From the NCBI GenBank assembly GCA_016169945.1, contig JADLSH010000113.1, forward strand, positions 310,001-374,000: a stretch of DNA of 64,000 nt, read 5' to 3'. Each line of letters starts with the position of its first letter. Within the stretch, counting starts at the first letter, position 1. The stretch is from Trachythela sp. YZ-2020 (lineage: Eukaryota; Cnidaria; Anthozoa; Malacalcyonacea; Clavulariidae). Below, piece by piece: positions 56,901 through 64,000 of the stretch. The notes below the pieces were generated by a model, which worked only from the letters and a program-made list of their open reading frames with translations, was not told the DNA's origin and did no database searches. The position numbers and the translations under genes were made by a program.

Positions 56901-59774
56901 ATCACAACGATGTTTGGTAAATATATATTTGCAAAGTTTTGCTTGCAAGCACACAATATATTAAGGTGGCTCTACCTCTCTCTCTTCACAATATTTCCTA
57001 ATGCCATCAAAGACATGTCGTTTACAGCACATCATCCCAGGTGCCCAGGGGGGTCGGATGAACGTCCAGATAAATGCAACAGTATGAGATGTAATATTCT
57101 CGGCTTGACAGAAATACTCGGTTGCCTTCTTTGCATTTTGTTCGTTGGCCGAAGACGTGATCTTCTTTGAGTAATTGGTTGACACTGCAGAAGAGCGAGT
57201 GTTGGGTTAATTATTTACAGAGATGTTTTGTAGTATTGATGTGTTTCACTGTAAGCACTACAAACAGATGGTGGTCAATGGGTAGTTACCAGAAAAATGA
57301 TGTTAATTCGTTTAATTATATGTAGCAGTCTTGTATTTCGTTGCAAATAAACAGAATTGAGAGACGTAGTTTAATTTTCTTGCTCCTTTAACTCCTTATC
57401 GTTTTTCGCCTTGCGCCGTAATTACGATCGGTTGTTTCAAAATGTAAATATCGCCAGACGTGTTTATTCTCTGGCAACAGGACACGCGTCATTCGATAGC
57501 TTATGACTTCCTCTTTAAAATTATATTTAGTTTGTCCCGGTTCATATTACATATGCAAATTAATTTGCATACATGTTCATAAATTATCTAAAAATTTTAC
57601 AATTATTGTTGAAATAACCCTGAATTGCCAGAACAGGGCTCAGAATTTTCGAGCAAATGTTAGCAAAAAAATTAGCAAAATTGTAGCTCATATAAAAAGG
57701 AATATTATTGGAAAGTTTCATTGCATTTGAAGAAGTAGAAGTATTTTATTTTATTTTTTGAAAGTCGCATGCAAAATGCCGAGATCGTTGAAATTTGATT
57801 CCCGCACGCGGAAATTAATTACGAAATGCCATATAAGGTCAGTGTTGATTGCTATAAACCAATGAAAATCCGCCATCTAGGCAATTAAATGACGCGGAAT
57901 CGATTGCCGGTACTTTCAATACGCTAGGATGCAAAGCCGCGGAGATTTAGCTTCCGAAGTTGCCCGAGCGTGCGCCGACAAAACCGGGATTTCGCAATTA
58001 GACGGGATTTTCACGGGAAAAGTCGAGAATTGTCATAAAATGGCTAGTTTATTTAGTATATTTATTTAAATACATCCTTTCGAACGGGATTTTCAAGAGC
58101 TATCCAATGGTCACACTTAGGAGTTTGTAGCGTGTAAACCAAAGGTAGGAAAGCGAACTGAATATATAATTAGTTTGTATTATTGTTAATTTGTAAACAA
58201 TACAAAGTTCAGAGGTGTTTGCAAGGGGCTAAATTGGCCGCGTAGCATTGTAAACAAACACAATTTACTTCTCTAAAAACGCTGTAAAACGCTGAATCGA
58301 ACGGTGGTATTGTCATCTACATAGCATGCACTGAACCGACGATATGAAAACTGCAAAAATAGGTCGATATCGACCTAAGTTAGTCAGCACAAAACAATAA
58401 GGAGTAAAAGTGTCAATATTTCTGAAGTTGATATGACCCTCTGCCGGCCTGAACCAAAACCTAGTGCCAGACAAATCATTACTTTGTACCTCCTTCATTG
58501 TAGAGATAGCTTATTCCCAACTTTATCACAGCTTCTATGTTCCCAACAGAAGTCGCTCTAGAATATATTATTTTGAAAAATATAAACTTCAAGCAGTTGC
58601 CCAAGTGGTCTCCATCCCATATTCTAAGCTATGCCCCTGCCCAAGGCAAGTCAGAGGGTTCTCAATATGCCTCAGCATTTGCTTCGGCAATTACAAAGCC
58701 TGCATACCCGAGTAATCACTAAATACATAATTATGCCACGATTGCCACCAAAAATATGCCATAAAATAGTAAATTACTGGCAATCAAAAGCATGGCAACA
58801 AATACTTGTACACATTACACAGGTGTGGTAAACTGCAGTGTACCAGGCAGCATGTCCAGCATGTGAATATATTTGCAGTGTTTTCAATAAAAGGCAGCCT
58901 AATAGGCCTTTCATGGCCGCCTATTTCTTCGATTTTTTGCAAAATGTATATTTGTCTTTCTTCTGGATATTTTGAGCACAGATGCCTATTTTTGAAATTC
59001 AGCCTGCTATTACAATAATTATTGAAAACACAGTATTTTACAAATAGGGCAGTTGACTGTTGTGTAAAACTACCTGAAAAATACAAATGTGGACTTCAAA
59101 TAGATTTCATCCTGGATTGCAGGCATGTTCTGCAAAGGGGAGGGTAGCTAAGAATCCTGAATTACACTGACTTATCTGTGCAAACTAGGACAACGCAATC
59201 ACAGGAAAATCCACCATACAGGAGGAATCTATTTATTGCCTATCCCTTATTGGGTGGGGTATCATCGTACATGGTCGCCTAAGGGCTAAGGCTATTAAAT
59301 TTCATTCAACCATACGGGCAGACGGCTTTACAGTTTACTATATATACTCACTTCAAAAATATTGGAAAATTATTTGGAGATGGCCAGATCCCAGCAAAAG
59401 ACGTATGAATAAATAAACTTGGTGTATTCACGATTAAACTATTAAAACGGCGGCAAACCTTGAACACAATTGAATAGAAAGACGTTATAAATTTCGAACC
59501 ATATCGAATTCCAAAGGTCGACTTCTCAAAATAAGCCACTTACCAATCGCATTTTATAAAGATCTTTCACAGATAAATACTGCAAAACAAGCAGTAACGT
59601 GTCATCTGGTAAATGTACAAAAGCTTTGCGATAACATCGACGAACACCGGCTAAAATAAAAAGGAATAGAACAGTATAAACAACAACGTTCGAATTGGTG
59701 TAAAAATTTGAAGCACAAATCGATCAACTTTAAACGCAAATATCAAACTTACGGAAGCGCTTTACATAGACCAT
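50935..59774 (-). CDS. CCNF: Cyclin F (F-box protein, SCF substrate receptor)
   Basis: Non-canonical cyclin whose F-box recruits SKP1-CUL1 to degrade cell-cycle proteins. Nineteen exons join in phase to 695 residues: 59753-59774, 59544-59650, 59074-59129, 58490-58557, 56976-57184, 56826-56879, 56250-56516, 56046-56119, 55902-55944, 55444-55565, 55251-55331, 55081-55123, 53801-53848, 53612-53682, 53380-53441, 53115-53202, 51931-51990, 51774-51813, 50935-51507. The F-box is near the N terminus (HLPDDTLLLVLQYLSVKDL, about 18-36). Then come Sel1-like helices with the hallmark AFIWTFIRPPWAPG, and the cyclin box with MRHILVDWLVEV (hydrophobic patch) and TIRESSWLTDNTYSYEQVV. The last exon is acidic and Ser/Pro-rich (EEDLEEMMDSDDDEVMAWYD), PEST-like. 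The tiny first exon (7 codons) is the least certain part. Confidence 0.92.
52167..52472. mobile_element. hAT-like MITE, 306 bp, in cyclin F intron
   Basis: Starts CAGGGATGGATTTACTGG and ends GCTGGATCCATCCCTG. Flanked by ACCTAAAT (52159-52166) and ACCTAAAC (52473-52480), a 7-of-8 match fitting an 8-bp target duplication. It is inserted in a SINE whose two halves flank it. Confidence 0.8.
53480..53580. repeat. CAT/CAC triplet tract in cyclin F intron
   Basis: Irregular run of CATCATCAACATCATTACC-type triplets between exons 53612-53682 and 53380-53441. Confidence 0.7.
53960..54320. repeat. GACGAACTA-type dispersed repeat
   Basis: Inverse relative of 20250-20645: GATAGTTCGTCTGATATTTC, GACGAATCATCTGTCAAGAC and ATTGTCAGTATAGATCGCG. 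It lies in the long cyclin F intron between exons starting 55123 and 53848. Confidence 0.45.
54331..54506. mobile_element. Fold-back MITE (AAGGCTGATTTCCA ends)
   Basis: Left end AAGGCTGATTTCCACTCAGT then GCAAA; right end TTTGCACTGAATGGAAATCA then GCCTT; inner GATCGACTTTTTGC and its inverse are also symmetric. Centre AACGGATCCGGTT is itself a palindrome. Confidence 0.8.
54735..54990 (+). repeat. tRNA-derived SINE copy with intact B box
   Basis: B box GGTTCGATTCC at 54767-54777 fits the RNA polymerase III consensus. Then comes the family body (CAATATGCAGTTGTCTGATT, AGAAGAGTGCTTTCA, GCCAAACACCACAG) and tail (TTACTGGACCTCTATCTAGG, AGAACTATCC). This is the clearest evidence for the tRNA origin of the family. 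Confidence 0.75.
55680..55875. mobile_element. MITE family A copy in cyclin F intron
   Basis: Ends GTGCAGCAGATGGTGATCAA and GACCACCTGATCTGCTGCAG around the standard interior. A partial copy (one end GCACTACAAACAGATGGTGG) lies at about 57250-57390. Confidence 0.65.
56580..56800 (+). repeat. SINE copy with A-box-like head in cyclin F intron
   Basis: Starts GTTTGTGGCTTAGTTGTCAG (A box TGGCTTAGTTGT), then ATGCAGTTGTCTGATTATAA, CACATGTGAGAAGAGTGCTT and CAGTTTAGAACAGATAAAGC. Same order as at 54735. Confidence 0.7.
57200..58480. other. Long cyclin F intron
   Basis: About 1.3 kb between exons 58490-58557 and 56976-57184. Apart from a partial MITE family A copy near 57250-57390 I see no repeat or exon. 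The small frames look random. Confidence 0.5.
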
Positions 59775-61010
59775 TTTGCTAGTTCATAAAAGATACAAGA
59801 CTCCTTGTTATAACTGGTAATATATAAATTTAAAAAATACTATTTAAATAGAAATCTAGCGCAAATTTCTAACGTTCACTCTTACAAACTGTACGTTTGT
59901 TCGACTGCTAACCGTTGAAAGTTGTTTTTACGTGCCATAATCCTGCAATCTGATTGGTTAATACGCTTGGCCCCCAAGGGAACAAAGTGAACTCTATATA
60001 ACTACTGGATTAAACTGGACTAATATTTCCTAATACCGTCGTTTGCATCCAACAATGAACACTCGCACATTGTCTATTCTGGGTGAATTTGCATGTTGGT
60101 CGAGAGCGTTTGAGAGGTTTTGATCTGATCATGTTTAACATGCCAACACAGTTACATAAGATACATTTTAGGTCTATGTTGTTGTTACTCTACCCCTTTA
60201 TTATGTTTAAAACTTAAATAATTATATTATCTATCCTCATTACAAATATCAAACTTCAAAATATGGCTCATTAAACAACAGGAAACTAACGTCGAGTTCT
60301 AATCTTAATAATGTAGTTCAGCTAGTTAGTTCAATCCTACAGGACCATTGGTCCAGTTTTATCTCAGGAATCTGTGAGTTAACTACACTAAATGCAATAG
60401 AAAGATCGATGCATGCAGTCATGCCTGTATTCGCCACTTAGCATAAGGTCAATTCTCTGAAATAGGTTGGTTTAGTAAGTGTTTTATATGGTGCTACACA
60501 ACACATGGTGGTCAACTTCTCTCGCGAGAGGGGAAGCTGGCCGCCTGGGGCTCAAGCACTGTCAGGTTATCCCAATAGAGATTTTTATTTTAGGAATTAA
60601 ATAAAAAAAAATATGAAAGTATATTGATACTTATGAGAGCGAGCAAATTATACTTAATGTTTCCATGCCTGTATTCGCCATCAATTCAGGGGTCTGAAAC
60701 TGCCTATTTTGCAATTAGAACTACCCATTTTGCAATTAGAACTACCCATTTTACAATTAGAACTACCCATTTTGGAAAATGGGAGGCCTTAGGATGACCC
60801 CTGGGTCAATACATATGGTGAACAATACAGGCACTCAGATAACTGTCTTTCCTTTTAGAGTTGACCTGACCATGTTCTGCACTGTCACACCAATATAATC
60901 GCTTATCCTATTCTCACCACGATTGTGTAGGAACATGGTGCTAGATACTATCTTTTGGCGTTCATACGGTGACTGATTTCTTCATGTAAGTATTTTATGT
61001 AAGCGTGATA
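59775..61010. other. Intergenic upstream of cyclin F
   Basis: Holds the cyclin F promoter. At about 60710-60775 the block AATTAGAACTACCCATTTT is repeated three times in tandem. A decayed MITE family A end occurs near 60490. No gene supportable. Confidence 0.5.
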
Positions 61011-61439
61011 TTATGTTCTTTTTACAATTTTATCTCTCACAAGTAAAAATTTGTTGTATAGGTCCTGTCTTTCTTTCACAAATTTCACCGCCGCCTCATC
61101 GCTTCTTGCTTTTAAAACTGTAAAAATAATTAAAATAATTCAATTTAAATATAGCAAAATATGACAGTTTACTGTTTACAACTGATAGAGTTATCCAACA
61201 GCCAAACTATTCTGTAATACTTACTATCAAAATGCGTGCCATCAGGTGTCGGATGGATTATGGGTAATACTACTTGTTCGATCCCAGAGAACGTGGCCGG
61301 GATTTCAGTATCGAGGCCTAGGACATAATTTAGCGAAGCAAATACTTGACCAGCCATGTCGTCTGTGAGGACGTCATAATCAAATACGGTCATTTGAAGG
61401 TGGGCACTGGGCTGCTTGCACGATTCCACAGGAACGGAA
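61011..61439 (-). CDS. C-terminal end of a BAIAP3/UNC13D-like protein (last two exons only)
   Basis: Two exons (61225-61439 and 61011-61117) join in phase and encode the second half of a C2 domain plus the protein C terminus. Residues FSVPVESCKQPSAHLQ, then MTVFDYDVLTDDMAGQVFAS, form the Ca2+-binding C2 strands with conserved acids. The end ILKARSDEAAVKFVKERQ matches the tail of Munc13-4/BAIAP3 proteins, which prime vesicles for exocytosis. The first exon needs a preceding exon (it enters in phase 2), but I find none before the plus-strand gene at 62547. Either the rest lies beyond, with that gene nested in an intron, or this is a remnant. Confidence 0.65.
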
Positions 61440-61659
61440 CTAAATGATAACAAAATCAATACTAGAGACAGCTCAGAGACTGCATGCCTGCAAAAGTCAA
61501 GTATTCATACATAATTATAGATTTATACACTCATTACGCATTCTGTTCTTTTTAATAGCTCGGGGAAAGTAAGATGAACTTTTGTAAATTTCTCATCATT
61601 GGCTGGACAAATTTTCGTATTGAACTGTTTGATAGTTGTTGAGTTATTCTGCTGAAAGA

Positions 61660-61795
61660 CAGTAGCGTAGCCAGCCCGCCGATTTAGTCCCGCTATGCAA
61701 ATTGTTCGTGTTCATTGACGGCGAAAACAATGAATTTCTAAAGAAATGAATAATGATGATTTTATATTTGCATAGCGGGACCAAATCGGCGGGCA
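61660..61795. mobile_element. Truncated hAT MITE, relative of 36769-36906
   Basis: Starts CAGTAGCGTAGCCAGCCCGC and keeps the symmetric inner part (ATTTAGTCCCGCTATGCAAA / GCATAGCGGGACCAAATCGG), but the right end breaks off into a CAAACACAAACA run. Confidence 0.75.
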
Positions 61796-62546
61796 CAAAC
61801 ACAAACACACGCAAACAAACAAACAAACCTCCTGGGCGAGGTGATTGCACTTTACAATAAAACGCATGAACGCCTTGGTATTCGCAAACTCGTTTATACT
61901 TTTGAAACGAATATACAGAAGGATTCAGACAAACGTCCACATACAAATACAACTTTAAAAGCAAATTTTCTATGAATTCTGTTTTTTAATAAAAGTAATC
62001 TTGTAGCTGTGCAGTATAGCATAGCATAGCCGAAAGTAGTTCAACATATTATACAGGTATATAACTTCAAATCATGTCATGAAACTCAGCTAAAAATATT
62101 TACTGGCCTAATTAAAACCTAAGTGTTTTAAGCACAGCTTGATATTTATACAGGGTTATTAAAAAATTCCTTGCCTGCATAACCTATTGTCTAGAGAGTA
62201 AATATAATCGTTATTATGCAAAGCAAATACTTGTCTGGACACAATTGCTTAACATACGTGGCATTAGCGGTCAACTGACAAAGGCGGAAGTGATAACAAT
62301 TTCTTTAGTTTTCGTTCTAAATCTCTGGTTCTAAATACATCCTTCCGCAAAAGATTTCAAGCGATACTACCACACAGACTGTCTTGCAGAAGTTATACTG
62401 CATTCATATGATTGTCTACATGTATATAGCGTGGTTAACTTCAAAGGAAAGCGTAAATTCATATAGCGTGGTGTTTACGATGTAACAGGCATGAGATGAA
62501 CAAAAGTCTATATATATCATTCCAAGAAGTGGACGGCGTATAAAAT
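61796..62546. promoter_or_regulatory. Upstream region of the RING-TRAF-Kelch gene
   Basis: About 750 bases, AT-rich. A TATA-like TCTATATATATC lies about 35-45 bases before the ATG, which would leave a very short 5' UTR. The word ATAGCGTGGT occurs twice (near 62428 and 62464). I see no C2 exon of the minus-strand gene here. Confidence 0.4.
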
Positions 62547-64000
62547 ATGGCATCATATGATCTAGGTTACGAGGAGGAAAGGTTTGCGACTAAAGTGAAC
62601 CGGAATTTCCATTGTCTCATATGTTTTAATGTTCTAAAAGACCCTGTAATGTGTCAGAGAAATCAACATTGCTTTTGTAGAGGCTGTATCACAGAACATC
62701 TTTGTGTAAATGCTCAAAGATGCCCTACTTGTGCAGAGGGACTGACTGTAGATACATTGACTGACGCACCGAGAATGGTCAAGGATTATTTATCAGAGTT
62801 ACCTATTTATTGTGATTATCAGGATAGAGGTTGCCAAGAAATTGTTCAGCTACAAAACCTTGGCAGCCATGTTGAAAAGTGTGGTTTTAAACCAGTCGTT
62901 TGTGCAAACCAAGGCTGTGGTATGACAATGAATCAGCGCGATCGAATCCACCACGAGAGTGAACTGTGCGAACACAGGAAGTTACAGTGTCATAACTGTG
63001 ACGAAATGAGCATACTGATGGCGGGTATGCAGAGGGATTTGGCAAAATTGCAGGCGAATGTGGCGAACGTCGAAACGAAAGTTGCAAAGGTTGACAGAAA
63101 TATGGAGAACATGCAGAACATGGAGAATAATATGGCGAATATGGAGATAGGGATGAATAACATGCAACTGAATATGGCCAGTCTAAATATGAATTTGGTA
63201 CCAAACATGCAAACCAATATCGGGAAGTTGCATAGGAGTAGCGAAAAAAATTTCGAAACAGTGAAAAGCGAAGTAAAGGAACTCAGAAGGACTGTAACTG
63301 ACGAACATGAAAGCTTGAAAGAAACATTACTCGCGAAAATAGAGGGCTTAGGAAAGAAGCAAGAAGAAATTACAAGTGATGTTAGACAACTATCAAGTGC
63401 AAAGGAAAACCAGGAAGGTATAATTGTTGCTGGTGGTATTGGCGAGAGCTCAGTGGAAATATACAACGCCAGCCAGAGATCTTGGTCACTTCTACAATCC
63501 ATGCCAGGCAAGCGTTTCCAAGCCTCCTCATTTGTTTACAAGAATCATGTGACTATAGCTGGGGGTTATTGCTCTGGTATGACTGTAGATGACATGATTG
63601 GAATGAATATTTATCCCTACCCTCATCCCTTAACAGAATGGGAAAATCTTTCCACCAAATTGCCGAACAGGCTAGCCGGCCATAGTAGTGCACTGTTCAA
63701 CGATAGTTTGTTCGTTACTGGAGGATGGAATGATGACGTAGATGAATACTCGGGCTGTATTCACGAAGTGCAACTTGAGCCTCCTTACTCTGTCAAGTTG
63801 GTAGCCGAAATGCCAGAACGAAGAGAAGGGCACTGCACAGAGCTATTCAACGACAATATCTATATCTTTGGGGGAAACCAAACAGGCTTAAATGAACACA
63901 AGCTTAGAAGTGTTGAACTCTTTGATACAATCAAGAAAGAATGTGAACAGCTGAAACCATTACCTTACCCCGTGGCAGACATGGCAACAGTCAAATGGGC
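62547..64000 (+). CDS. RING, TRAF-type zinc finger, coiled-coil, Kelch protein (runs off right edge)
   Basis: Open without a stop from the ATG at 62547 to the window end, 484 codons, with no intron. The order is RING finger (about 23-60: CLICFNVLKDPVMC, HCFCRGC, CPTC), TRAF-type zinc fingers (about 88-150: YCDYQDRGC, HVEKCGFKPVVC, CEHRKLQCHNC), a long coiled coil with Met/Asn-rich heptads (about 155-290), then Kelch repeats (IIVAGGIGESSVEIYN, NHVTIAGGYCSG, DSLFVTGGWND, DNIYIFGGNQ). It is probably a ubiquitin ligase with a Kelch propeller for substrate binding. RING and TRAF fingers resemble TRAF proteins, but the usual TRAF-C domain is replaced by Kelch. Target and pathway cannot be told. Confidence 0.85.
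   Translation, partial: MASYDLGYEEERFATKVNRNFHCLICFNVLKDPVMCQRNQHCFCRGCITEHLCVNAQRCPTCAEGLTVDTLTDAPRMVKDYLSELPIYCDYQDRGCQEIVQLQNLGSHVEKCGFKPVVCANQGCGMTMNQRDRIHHESELCEHRKLQCHNCDEMSILMAGMQRDLAKLQANVANVETKVAKVDRNMENMQNMENNMANMEIGMNNMQLNMASLNMNLVPNMQTNIGKLHRSSEKNFETVKSEVKELRRTVTDEHESLKETLLAKIEGLGKKQEEITSDVRQLSSAKENQEGIIVAGGIGESSVEIYNASQRSWSLLQSMPGKRFQASSFVYKNHVTIAGGYCSGMTVDDMIGMNIYPYPHPLTEWENLSTKLPNRLAGHSSALFNDSLFVTGGWNDDVDEYSGCIHEVQLEPPYSVKLVAEMPERREGHCTELFNDNIYIFGGNQTGLNEHKLRSVELFDTIKKECEQLKPLPYPVADMATVKW

Noticed and set aside
58537..58831. Overlapping plus-strand frames in cyclin F intron and exon region
   Set aside because: One overlaps the true minus-strand exon 58490-58557; none has a domain.
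62887..63511. Long minus-strand frames rich in Ser, Pro, Cys and Phe
   Set aside because: Antisense shadows of the RING-TRAF-Kelch gene, over its coiled-coil part.

Overview
This window looks like nuclear DNA from an animal. Nearly every gene is split by GT-AG introns, and I could trace most as complete exon chains with consistent reading phase. The gene set is metazoan: cytosolic-type SHMT, a class II Rab11-FIP, DRC10/IQCD, GPN1, ferredoxin reductase, SIRT7, synaptogyrin, cyclin F and a BAIAP3/UNC13D-type C2 end. The AT-rich sequence, many short non-autonomous repeats, an apparently intronless RING-TRAF-Kelch gene and the Death-domain innate-immunity genes suggest an early-branching marine animal, most likely an anthozoan cnidarian. 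That assignment is inference.

Layout. 1-627 (-): start of a PH-domain gene running off the left edge. 1637-3615 (+): SHMT. 4594-11704 (-): Rab11-FIP3/4-like, 13 exons. 12995-15325 (-): DRC10. 15792-17980 (-): GPN1, sharing a 273-bp divergent promoter with ferredoxin reductase (18254-23359, +, 15 exons). 24116-28182 (+): SIRT7. 28634-32191 (-): a 10-exon gene I do not recognise. 47762-49707 (+): synaptogyrin. 50935-59774 (-): cyclin F, 19 exons. 61011-61439 (-): last two exons of a BAIAP3/UNC13D-like gene. 62547 to the right edge (+): RING-TRAF zinc finger-coiled coil-Kelch gene.

The most interesting part is 33.9-47.0 kb. Two tail-to-tail paralogues (about 34.57-37.38 kb + and 38.60-40.77 kb -) encode TIFA-like FHA plus Death-domain proteins. 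In copy 1 these follow about a dozen repeats around the motif VDRxKxTVED, whose T-x-x-D core is a favoured FHA ligand when phosphorylated. Directly beside them (42103-46961, -) is a 1055-residue protein with a P-loop STAND-like NTPase, a helical middle and a C-terminal alpha-kinase. In vertebrates the alpha-kinase ALPK1 phosphorylates the FHA protein TIFA on threonine and drives its oligomerisation and NF-kB signalling. I propose a neighbouring STAND/alpha-kinase sensor and an FHA-Death adaptor carrying its own phospho-threonine array: a possible undescribed TIFA-like signalosome. Both adaptor copies carry frame lesions in this sequence, so which is functional is open.

Much of the remaining DNA is repeats: a tRNA-derived SINE family, a GCAGCAGATGGTGG-ended MITE family, several hAT MITEs with 8-bp target duplications, fold-back elements, CTCTCTAATAAGCCCC minisatellites, an 80-bp tandem repeat and telomere-like tracts. 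Some SINE and MITE insertions are shared by both halves of the inverted duplication, so they predate it.
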